Origin: Bacteroidota bacterium
GTDB lineage: Bacteria > Bacteroidota > Ignavibacteria > Ignavibacteriales > Melioribacteraceae
Direction of reading: 5' to 3'
NCBI GenBank assembly: GCA_021814855.1
Contig: JAKAHQ010000108.1
Location: forward strand, 1-6,303
Length of the DNA: 6,303 nucleotides
The notes beneath the pieces were generated by a model. It made no database searches and was not told the origin of the DNA. It saw only the letters and a program-made list of their open reading frames with translations. Shown in pieces: positions 1 to 6,300 of the stretch (within the stretch, counting starts at the first letter, position 1; every line of letters starts with the position of its first letter). A program made the translations under genes and the position numbers.

Positions 1-2124
1 AAAATTTTTCTTCCCGCTTGTATGAAGGGTTACTTTATCGAAAAGCGGCGTACCAAAAATATAATTATTGTCTCCCGGACATACGGGATAAAATCCAACC
101 GCGCTCAATACATACCACGCGGACATCTGGCCGCAGTCGTCATTTCCGCAGAGTCCATCGGCTTTGTCGGAATACAATGTAGTTACAATTTTGTGAACCA
201 ATTCCTGGGTCTTCCACGGCTGACCCGCATAGTTATATAGATAAGCCATATGATGACTCGGCTCGTTTCCCTGAGCGTATTGTCCTACCATTCCGGTAAT
301 ATCGGACTGCTGTCTTCCGGTGAGTTCCGGCTTTGTTGTAAAGAGTTCGTCAACTTTAGAAATAAAATTTTTATCGCCGCCCATCAGATTTATCAAACCA
401 TCGATATCCTGCGGAACAAAAAAGCTGTATTGCCATGCGTTAGCTTCGGTATAATTACCGCTTACGGAATAAGGATCGAACGGTGTATACCACATTCCAT
501 TTTTCTTAGCGCGCATTAAAGAAGTGGAAGGATCAAAAACATTGACGTAATATTTTGCCCGCTGAATGAAATAGTTATAATCGTCTTTCTTACCGAGATC
601 CTTAGCCATCATAGCTATGCACCAGTCATCGTAGGAATACTCAAGAGTTTTGGAAACGCTTTCAGATTCAAGATCGGAAGGTATGTATCCCATCTCCTTA
701 TAATATTTCAAACCGAGTTGATCCTGCATAGCGCTTTTCTTCATTGCTTCAAATGCTTTTTCAACGTCAAAGTTTCTTATGCCTTTAAAATATGCGTCGG
801 CTATTACCGGAATGGAATGATATCCAATCATTGTCCCGGTTTCATTCGATGCTAATTCCCAAACCGGAAGTAAACCGTATTCTCCGTATTTCTGAATTAA
901 AGATTTAACCATGTCGCGGTCTTCATCTTTTTCAATCAACGTAAATAAAGGGTGTTCTGCTCTGAAAGTATCCCACAAAGAAAAGACCGTATACATCTTA
1001 TAGTCTTTCGCAGTATGAATTTTATGATCCATGCCGGTATATTTTCCGTCGACATCAGACATCACATTTGGACTGAGCAGTGAATGGTACAATGCCGTGT
1101 AAAATGTCGTTTTGTTTTGCATGCTGCCGCTTCCAACCGAAATTGCTTTAAGTTCCTTTTCCCAGGCCGCGTCGGCTTTCTTTACAACGGTGTTAAAATT
1201 CCAACCCGGAATTTCTGCCGCTAGATTTTTCTTTGCCCCTTCCAAACTTGTATGAGAAATACCGACTTTAACATAAACCGCTTCATCGGCAGAAGTAGCA
1301 TAACGAACAAAAGCTTTTACAAATTCTCCTTGTGCAAAATCTTTTCCGGTTTCAACTTTACCGTTGTCAACTACTCCGAAAGATTTAAACGGCTTGGAAA
1401 ACTCAGCATAGAAATAAACGGTATGATCTTTTGCCCACCCGGTTGAACGTCTGTAACCTTCGATTATTTTGTTGTCTATAATTTTTATTTGCGCGTCTTT
1501 CGTTTTATCCTGGATTCCGTGCACAAGATCTATAATTATGTTTGCCTCGTCCGTTTTGGGAAATGTATATTTATGAAACCCTGCGCGGCATGTAGCTGTT
1601 AATTCGGCTTTCACTTTATAATCGTCAAGATAAACAGAATAGTAGCCGGCTTTAGCAATTTCATTTTTATGACTGAAGCGCGAGCGGTAACCCGATCCCG
1701 GTTTATCTTTTGAACCTGGTTCGGTTTTTAATTCCCCGGTTGTGGGCATAAAAAGAATATCACCGTAATCCGCGCACCCTGTGCCGCTTAAATGAGTGTG
1801 GCTGAATCCCATTATGCTGTTATCGGAATAATGATATCCTGAACACCAGTCCCAACCCTCAACATCCGTATCGGGGCTCAATTGTACAAGTCCATGCGGA
1901 AGTGAAACTCCCGGAAAAGTATGGCCGTGCCCGTCAGTACCGATAAACGGATTTACATAGCTCGTCAATTTTACTTGAGCAAATAAATTTATACTCGTCG
2001 TTAAAAGAATTAATATGATTATTCCATTTACTAATCCGCTAAATAAAGGTAAAGCATGATTTTTAGTGTTAGAATGAAATAACGAACTGCCGTTAGGCGA
2101 GGATATTTTGTTTGATGTTCTCAT
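1..2124 (-). CDS. GH92 family alpha-mannosidase, secreted (C-terminus beyond window)
   Basis: Predicted exo-acting, Ca2+-dependent alpha-mannosidase that trims mannose from N-glycans or mannans outside the cytoplasm. I translated the minus strand from the ATG at 2124; 708 codons stay open to base 1, so the gene runs off the window. Family GH92 is clear from VNPFIGTDGHGHTFPG (residues 57-72), GWDWCSGYHYSD (90-101), GFSHTHLSGTG (106-116), SLWDTFR (382-388), TEANAW (559-564, E560), GNEPSHH (619-625, E621) and GNDDCGQMSAW (about 660-670, D662/D663). The conserved acidic residues match segments where the family keeps its catalytic and Ca2+-binding residues; exact roles need alignment. A hydrophobic segment at 27-49 ending LFA|Q is a signal peptide with an unusually long n-region. 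GH92 enzymes usually have about 720-760 residues, so only some tens are probably missing, and whether a T9SS tail follows is unknown. Linkage specificity (1,2, 1,3 or others) cannot be told. The start overlaps the stop of the GH18 gene. Confidence 0.95.
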   Translation of the reverse strand, partial: MRTSNKISSPNGSSLFHSNTKNHALPLFSGLVNGIIILILLTTSINLFAQVKLTSYVNPFIGTDGHGHTFPGVSLPHGLVQLSPDTDVEGWDWCSGYHYSDNSIMGFSHTHLSGTGCADYGDILFMPTTGELKTEPGSKDKPGSGYRSRFSHKNEIAKAGYYSVYLDDYKVKAELTATCRAGFHKYTFPKTDEANIIIDLVHGIQDKTKDAQIKIIDNKIIEGYRRSTGWAKDHTVYFYAEFSKPFKSFGVVDNGKVETGKDFAQGEFVKAFVRYATSADEAVYVKVGISHTSLEGAKKNLAAEIPGWNFNTVVKKADAAWEKELKAISVGSGSMQNKTTFYTALYHSLLSPNVMSDVDGKYTGMDHKIHTAKDYKMYTVFSLWDTFRAEHPLFTLIEKDEDRDMVKSLIQKYGEYGLLPVWELASNETGTMIGYHSIPVIADAYFKGIRNFDVEKAFEAMKKSAMQDQLGLKYYKEMGYIPSDLESESVSKTLEYSYDDWCIAMMAKDLGKKDDYNYFIQRAKYYVNVFDPSTSLMRAKKNGMWYTPFDPYSVSGNYTEANAWQYSFFVPQDIDGLINLMGGDKNFISKVDELFTTKPELTGRQQSDITGMVGQYAQGNEPSHHMAYLYNYAGQPWKTQELVHKIVTTLYSDKADGLCGNDDCGQMSAWYVLSAVGFYPVCPGDNNYIFGTPLFDKVTLHTSGKKNF
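2121..2124 (-). other. ATGA stop-start overlap between GH18 and GH92 genes
   Basis: On the minus strand the GH18 stop (TGA, 2123-2121) and the GH92 start (ATG, 2124-2122) share bases as ATGA. No purine-rich ribosome binding site is visible in the preceding codons (AATGTTAATGATCAA), so the GH92 start is probably used by ribosomes finishing the GH18 frame. This is direct evidence that the two genes share one transcript. Confidence 0.85.
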
Positions 2125-3341
2125 TTGATCATTAACATTTTGATTGTTTTGAAATATGGTTTTGATTCATTCATCCGAACGGTTAGGCGAGCTATATAAA
2201 ATCCGCTTGCGTATTTCGAACCGTAGAATGAAGATGTGTAGTAACCCGGTTTCATAATTCCGTTTACTAAAGTTGTTATTTCATTTCCGAGTATGTCGTA
2301 AATTTTCAAAGTTACTAATCCATTGCCGGGAATCTGATAAGAAATTGTTGTTGACGGATTAAACGGATTAGGATAATTCTGCATCAACATCGGTTCGTTC
2401 GGAATTTTCATATCATGAATATCCTGCTCGGATACATCCGTTGCAGGAACAACTAGTGCGCTGAATACGGAATCTGTGTATGACTTAAGATTGTTCGCAG
2501 CATAAACCATTATTCCAGCTTTAGATGAAGAAGCAGGCTGCCATTTTGCTACCGAAGTTGAAAACGTTAAATCATTATTATCGTTCAGCACCCCAATCAT
2601 TGTTTTTGATGCGCCGATAGAATCCGCCCACTGGTTAAAGCGGCCAACATAATCGGAATTGAAGTAAGCCATGTCCATCACAAAATTGAAGTACGAAGAA
2701 ACATCCTTGGACTTGCCAATCACCGCGGCAGGCTGTCCATAATATCCCGCATAAATTGCGGCGATGTACATTACCAAACTGCTGTTTGAAGACCTGGGAC
2801 CGAAGTACTTTCCTATTTCTTTAAGAAGCGAAATGTACGCTGCGTTTCCAGTTGCCTTGTGTTCTATATCAAGAGATATACCGTCAAGGTGAAGCGAATC
2901 GATTGCGCACGTCTTTATAAATTCCGCAAACTGCTGATAGTTTAATTTAACTCCGTCATAAGTAGTAAAAGGTGTTGAAGTACTCCATGAAGCGGCATCA
3001 TCAACATTCATTAAAACCTTTACTCCCCTTGCCTGCAAAATTCTAACGTCGCGTAAAATTTCTTTGTAATGCCGGTACACAACATTTTTCATCCAGCCGG
3101 TTGAGTAATGCGCTGAGTCCGCTAATTCCCAAAGAGTCCCTTCGAATATTACAACTACATTTGCTTTGTCTGTAAAAGACGTCAGCGGCAAGTGATCGGG
3201 TCCGTGCGAATCGAAAACATAATACGCAACCTTATTGCTACCGGCTGGCGGAATATCCGCCATTAAATTACTTGGAAAAGGATTAACAGCGAGGACTAAA
3301 ATGATCATCGCCGTTAATTTCAAAAGTAATCTTTCCTTCAT
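2121..3341 (-). CDS. GH18 endo-beta-N-acetylglucosaminidase-like protein with T9SS sorting tail
   Basis: Predicted secreted endoglycosidase that cuts the GlcNAc-GlcNAc core of N-glycans. Order: signal peptide (1-28, hydrophobic core AMIILVLAV, cut near LMA|D), a compact TIM barrel (about 36-295), then a C-terminal secretion domain (about 318-406). The catalytic motif is LDGISLDIE (152-160), with D158 and E160 as the substrate-assisting Asp and general acid; the middle Asp of the usual DGxDxDxE is Ser156. ILQARGVKVLMNV (101-113), FVMDMAYFN (220-228) and GIMVYAANN (276-284) align by eye with Endo H-type enzymes. The last strand has Tyr280 where chitinases normally have Trp, and the barrel is short with no obvious chitinase insertion domain. 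These points favour an ENGase over a chitinase, though chitobiase-like activity is possible. Start at 3341 gives a K/R-rich n-region; starting at Met12 would lose it. An AGGA stands 13 nt upstream. The adjoining GH92 gene supports an N-glycan role. Confidence 0.88.
   Translation of the reverse strand: MKERLLLKLTAMIILVLAVNPFPSNLMADIPPAGSNKVAYYVFDSHGPDHLPLTSFTDKANVVVIFEGTLWELADSAHYSTGWMKNVVYRHYKEILRDVRILQARGVKVLMNVDDAASWSTSTPFTTYDGVKLNYQQFAEFIKTCAIDSLHLDGISLDIEHKATGNAAYISLLKEIGKYFGPRSSNSSLVMYIAAIYAGYYGQPAAVIGKSKDVSSYFNFVMDMAYFNSDYVGRFNQWADSIGASKTMIGVLNDNNDLTFSTSVAKWQPASSSKAGIMVYAANNLKSYTDSVFSALVVPATDVSEQDIHDMKIPNEPMLMQNYPNPFNPSTTISYQIPGNGLVTLKIYDILGNEITTLVNGIMKPGYYTSSFYGSKYASGFYIARLTVRMNESKPYFKTIKMLMIK
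2124..2390 (-). other. Type IX secretion C-terminal sorting domain of the GH18 protein
   Basis: Residues about 318-406 of the GH18 protein form a type A T9SS sorting domain. It starts with NYPNPFNPSTTISY (322-335), continues with VTLKIYDILGNEI (343-355), has SGFYIARL (379-386), and ends in a lysine-rich strand, KTIKMLMIK. This domain normally directs the protein across the outer membrane by the PorSS/T9SS machinery and is cleaved off or anchored to the cell surface. The PNPFNPS form is typical of Ignavibacteria-like genomes and is the main taxonomic clue here. Confidence 0.9.
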
Positions 3342-3469
3342 AAAATTATTTTTTTCCTGTTTGACCGATCTTTCAACTTATCAATCATTTCTTTTATCTA
3401 TAGATTAAAATGTTACCGTCCTGATTTTATTCAGCATAAAAAAAATTAGACGTTAGACAAACCAGATTT
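3342..3469 (-). other. 128-bp spacer between hydrolase and GH18 genes
   Basis: AT-rich spacer. On the minus strand it contains a run of eight T (3445-3438) with no convincing stem before it, a partly repeated GTCTAACGTCTAA, and a weak 4-bp stem CTGA/TCAG (3421-3434). I see no good intrinsic terminator and no clear Bacteroidota-type promoter (TTTG/TAnnTTTG). It may simply be a long intra-operon gap, or carry an internal promoter for the GH18-GH92 pair. Confidence 0.6.
3355..3358 (-). promoter_or_regulatory. Weak ribosome binding site of the GH18 gene
   Basis: AGGA within ACAGGAAAAA, 13 nt before the ATG at 3341, followed by an A/T-rich stretch. The spacing is longer than ideal. FCB-group genes often have weak Shine-Dalgarno sites and A-rich leaders, so this does not argue against the start. 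Confidence 0.4.
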
Positions 3470-5971
3470 TTATTGACTGATAAATTCGCCTTTATCCATA
3501 CTCCAGTCGTTTCCAAAATATCCGGCAAATTTAATTCCTTTTTCATCGGACTTAAGAATTCCGGAATTGTAAATCACAACATCTGGAAAACCCAGGTACT
3601 GATCGAAATACTGGGCGAGGTTCACAAGTTCCATCCCTTCAACACCGGTTCCGGTAATAGCGCCAACACAAGCAATTTTGCTGTCGAGTCTTGGGCGTAC
3701 CAAGAGGCATGCTAAATCATCGCCTTTATATTCTTTATTTCCGACCATAATTTTATTTTCATCTACCTGGACAGGCGAATCCTTTAGCAATAAATTCCAT
3801 GCTGAGTTTGTCTTTGAATTTCCAAACAAAATAACGCTGCGATCTTTATAGTTGGCCGGATTGAATTCCGTATCTTTAATAATCTCTATTCCGCTGTTAC
3901 CGCGGTACCAAATTTTTTCAGCATCGTATCTTGCTTTTTTGAAAGCCCATTCGTTTTCTTTCTTACTTCCGTGGGTTCCCACAACAAAAAAGACGTTATG
4001 ATTAAAAGCTTCTCTCATATTTCCGCAACGCGCCGGGTATTTGTTCTCTTCATTCGGTTTTCCGGCAAGCGACCATTTACCGTTTTCATTATGAAGAAAT
4101 ATCTTTCCGTCCTGAGGAATATTTACATCTGCTAACGTCTGCTTATCCAAATCAATTGAAACCGGTTTACCGGAAGTAAGCATGGAGGCGTCTATTGAGA
4201 AGTATTCAATATTATCCGTTGTACCGACAAACTTTCTCAAGCCGGATTCAAGACGAATATTAATCTTGCTTAATTTCTGTTGATGGATTTGATTAATGAT
4301 CTCGATCCAATAATTTTTTGCAGTTACGGCAGGATTAGCGGTAACAAAATCAATTATCTTAACTTGATTTTGATTAGCGACTGCATGATGGGCAAAGAAA
4401 TCAAACATTGGCGCCCAATCAACGCAGTCGGCTCCGGGTTCATCGGAATTATCCCACCAGTGACCTGCACCCGGTTGAACATAATAGATAAAATCTTTAT
4501 GAAACTTGGATAGATTTTCTACCATCGATTCTGCCTGCTGCGGCGGAACATTATCATCTAAAGAACCTTGAATGATATAAATTCCATCCGACTTTAGATT
4601 TGTAGTGAATGCGTACGTATCGCTTTGTTTGGTAGAACGCGTTAACATTTTGGCAATGCCAGTAGAATCCGGTGCCGGTTTGATTCTATAAGACCAAATG
4701 CTTATCCATCCGGCGCTTGGTCCCACTGCAGCAAATTGATCTGCGTAGTTAACGCCAAGCTGCCATGCGCCATGTCCTCCCATTGAATGGCCTGTTAGAT
4801 AGACTCGTTCGGGATCAATGTCGAATTTATCTTTGGCAATTTTTAAAACTTCAAGCGCGTCAATTCTTCCCCAGTTTTCCCAGTTGTAACCGTAAGGCCG
4901 ACGGTTTGTTGGAGCTACAATGTATCCCCAATTTTTATGAGCATACGCTTGAGCCTGATTGATTGCTTCAACGCCCGCACCATGCAGACTTAAAAACAAC
5001 GCCGGCTTGCCTTTCAAATTTTCAGGCGGGTTAACAGCATAATATTGAACGCTTCCATCTATATCGCTAATAAAAGTTTCTTTATGCGTATCGCCGGGAT
5101 TAACAACATTCAATTCTATCACAGAAGATGTAAGAACCTCCTTCTTCAAGTTTTCTTTTTTAACTAGCTCGATGTGAAATTGAATCTTACCCATGTTGTG
5201 CTGCACAGGCAGTTTTATATAAAACGGTGATTTTAAAATTGAAAGGGGACCAATTTCATTTACCGGATGATATTCGGGGGAAGAACCATCGGCCCATGTT
5301 TTAAGAGACAAATTCTTATATGAACCTTCGGTTGCATTAACAATAGGAACGGCTCCGTATGTATTCACTTCTTGATTGACTATAATATCCGGAACCGTCA
5401 AATCGGTTGTTGTAAGGTAAAACCCCTTTTTGTTCGGATGTAATTTTACTTTTAAAAGTCCGCGGTTGCATTCGAACAAAAGTTCGTTGGTTCCTTTTTT
5501 AATCTTTACGGGAATAAGAGAATAGTCAAATCTAGGCGCCCACGCTTCAAAAGTATCTTGATATCTATAAGGGTTACCGGAACGAGCCGTGCCGTTTACA
5601 TAGGCAGTTTCATTTCCCATTGCTTCAAGCAATGCTATATCATCTTTATCGGATTTATACTGATAATAAACATACGAACGAGTTAATGTATCATTTCGAA
5701 TCCAGCCGTCTTTATCGGCTTCAATTTTTTTCCAGGTTCCGGCAACACGATCTTCATATTTTAATTGTTCGCCTTCTTTGGGCGTCTTCCATTTACCCGT
5801 TTCAATTAACGCTACTACCGCATTTGGAGAGATTATTTTATCTTTTAGCTCAGCGCGGTTTAATCTTATAACCAATCCATCCTTAAATACAACAGAGTCC
5901 CGAGTCTGGCCAGCCACTATAACTGAAAAAACTAGAAGCAGCAAAACAAAAACATTTTTGATTTTTAACAT
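3470..5971 (-). CDS. Secreted multidomain alpha/beta-hydrolase (esterase or S9-type peptidase-like)
   Basis: Exported serine hydrolase of 833 residues; substrate unknown. A signal peptide (1-20, hydrophobic 7-20, cut near IVA|GQ) leads into a beta-rich N-terminal half. Residues about 110-180 look like a galactose-binding jelly roll (AYVNGTARSGNPYRY and VKIKKGTNELLFECNRG), followed by a second beta-sandwich to about 310. The alpha/beta-hydrolase core spans about 320-530: oxyanion strand LFLSLHGAG (325-333), nucleophile elbow TGHSMGGHGAW with Ser396, acid loop QGSLDDNVPP with Asp472, and GAGHWW with His504, a complete triad. The core resembles esterase D/feruloyl-esterase and prolyl-oligopeptidase folds. 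Residues about 540-833 form an extra C-terminal region I do not recognise with certainty; 656-800 alternates strands and helices. No T9SS tail is seen, so it may stay periplasmic. A strong Shine-Dalgarno fixes the start. Being first in a row with GH18 and GH92 genes, it may deacylate glycans or attack glycoproteins. Confidence 0.88.
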   Translation of the reverse strand: MLKIKNVFVLLLLVFSVIVAGQTRDSVVFKDGLVIRLNRAELKDKIISPNAVVALIETGKWKTPKEGEQLKYEDRVAGTWKKIEADKDGWIRNDTLTRSYVYYQYKSDKDDIALLEAMGNETAYVNGTARSGNPYRYQDTFEAWAPRFDYSLIPVKIKKGTNELLFECNRGLLKVKLHPNKKGFYLTTTDLTVPDIIVNQEVNTYGAVPIVNATEGSYKNLSLKTWADGSSPEYHPVNEIGPLSILKSPFYIKLPVQHNMGKIQFHIELVKKENLKKEVLTSSVIELNVVNPGDTHKETFISDIDGSVQYYAVNPPENLKGKPALFLSLHGAGVEAINQAQAYAHKNWGYIVAPTNRRPYGYNWENWGRIDALEVLKIAKDKFDIDPERVYLTGHSMGGHGAWQLGVNYADQFAAVGPSAGWISIWSYRIKPAPDSTGIAKMLTRSTKQSDTYAFTTNLKSDGIYIIQGSLDDNVPPQQAESMVENLSKFHKDFIYYVQPGAGHWWDNSDEPGADCVDWAPMFDFFAHHAVANQNQVKIIDFVTANPAVTAKNYWIEIINQIHQQKLSKINIRLESGLRKFVGTTDNIEYFSIDASMLTSGKPVSIDLDKQTLADVNIPQDGKIFLHNENGKWSLAGKPNEENKYPARCGNMREAFNHNVFFVVGTHGSKKENEWAFKKARYDAEKIWYRGNSGIEIIKDTEFNPANYKDRSVILFGNSKTNSAWNLLLKDSPVQVDENKIMVGNKEYKGDDLACLLVRPRLDSKIACVGAITGTGVEGMELVNLAQYFDQYLGFPDVVIYNSGILKSDEKGIKFAGYFGNDWSMDKGEFISQ
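3473..4354 (-). other. Uncharacterised C-terminal region of the alpha/beta-hydrolase
   Basis: Residues about 540-833 after the catalytic core. The first part (540-650) is beta-rich and may be a sandwich. The second (656-833) has an alternating strand-helix pattern: VFFVVGTHG (660-668), SVILFGNSKTNSAWNLLL (712-729), DLACLLVRPR (752-761), KIACVGAITGTGVEGM (765-780) and PDVVIYN (796-802). This suggests a Rossmann- or flavodoxin-like fold. From memory, a comparable 'FGxxxSN' segment occurs at the C-terminus of some secreted S9-like hydrolases from Planctomycetes and Bacteroidota, but I cannot name a family. Confidence 0.5.
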
Positions 5972-5976
5972 TTGTT

Positions 5977-5982
5977 CTCCTT
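5977..5982 (-). promoter_or_regulatory. Strong ribosome binding site of the hydrolase gene
   Basis: AAGGAG on the minus strand, 5 nt before the ATG at 5971. It is a near-perfect Shine-Dalgarno sequence and confirms this start. It is much stronger than anything in front of the GH18 or GH92 genes, which suggests the first gene is translated most efficiently. Confidence 0.8.
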
Positions 5983-6060
5983 ATTAGTTTTTTATTCAAA
6001 CAATATTTTAATTTTTTTTCGTGCTCTCTGCTAAAAGATTCTTGGAAATTTTATCCGTTC

Positions 6061-6080
6061 CGATTGCTCTCCGCAATTCG
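6061..6080 (-). repeat. Small hairpin in the hydrolase leader
   Basis: The inverted repeat CGATTGC-TCTCC-GCAAT(T)CG gives 7 base pairs with one bulged base. Read on the minus strand, the loop is GGAGA. No T-run follows, so it is not an intrinsic terminator. It lies about 90 bp upstream of the hydrolase ATG and could fall in the 5' untranslated region. Confidence 0.35.
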
Positions 6081-6252
6081 ATTTCTATTAGTTAATTACT
6101 TTTATCCTTAATTAAATGTCCATCCCAAATGGCATCAACAATAGCCGAAATCGGTTGGTCAGTAAGTTTTATCGAAATTGACGCCATGGAAAAGCCGAAA
6201 ATCGTAATAAGCTTTCCACTCCTTCCGCAATATTACTTAATAATCCCTACCT

Positions 6253-6289
6253 GCCTCTAAGGAAACTACTTTAGGGCTGTTTTTATTTT
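6253..6289 (+). terminator. Candidate intrinsic terminator reading rightward
   Basis: GCC-T-CTAAGG, loop AAACTA, then CTTTAGGGC gives about 9 base pairs with one bulged T and one G-U pair (6253-6277). TGTTTTTATTTT follows (6278-6289). The T-rich side is on the right, so it would stop plus-strand transcription; on the minus strand the stem is followed by AGGTAGGG, which would not terminate. No plus-strand gene is recognised before it, so its purpose is unclear. Confidence 0.35.
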
Positions 6290-6300
6290 AATAAAATAAA
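6282..6300. repeat. AT-only 19-bp palindrome
   Basis: TTTATTTTA-A-TAAAATAAA is a perfect inverted repeat with 9-bp arms around one central base. It directly adjoins the candidate terminator. It could be a protein-binding site or only low-complexity AT sequence. Confidence 0.35.

Noticed and set aside
250..519. Plus-strand open frame of 89 codons opposite the GH92 gene
   Set aside because: It lies wholly antisense to conserved GH92 motifs, has no ribosome binding site and gives a peptide of no recognisable type. The same holds for the other plus-strand frames at 22-240, 1252-1446, 3473-3715, 4280-4513, 4765-4962, 5620-5871 and 5778-5987.
2121..3341. GH18 protein as a typical chitinase
   Set aside because: The barrel is short with no visible chitin-insertion or chitin-binding domain, the final strand has Tyr where chitinases have Trp, and a GH92 mannosidase is coupled to it. 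ENGase-type is the better fit, though not proven.
3438..3457. Intrinsic terminator after the hydrolase gene (T8 run)
   Set aside because: The sequence before the T-run (GTCTAACGTCTAA) is a partial direct repeat and does not fold into a stable stem.
6001..6030. Bacteroidota-type promoter (TTTG ... TAnnTTTG) before the hydrolase gene
   Set aside because: TATTGTTTG on the minus strand comes close, but the spacing inside the box is one base too long and no -33 TTTG stands at the right distance.
6092..6187. Minus-strand 31-codon ORF (MASISIKLTDQ...) as a small protein
   Set aside because: It has no Shine-Dalgarno at a usable distance, no known similarity, and overlaps a plus-strand ORF of similar quality. 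Not supportable as a gene.
6220..6237. Minus-strand peptide SNIAEG, reminiscent of the four-helix-bundle (23S rRNA intervening sequence) protein family
   Set aside because: Only six residues match. The frame has a stop a few codons before it and another 17 codons after (TAA at 6171-6169), and the following residues do not fit the family. A chance match or a very decayed remnant cannot be separated.
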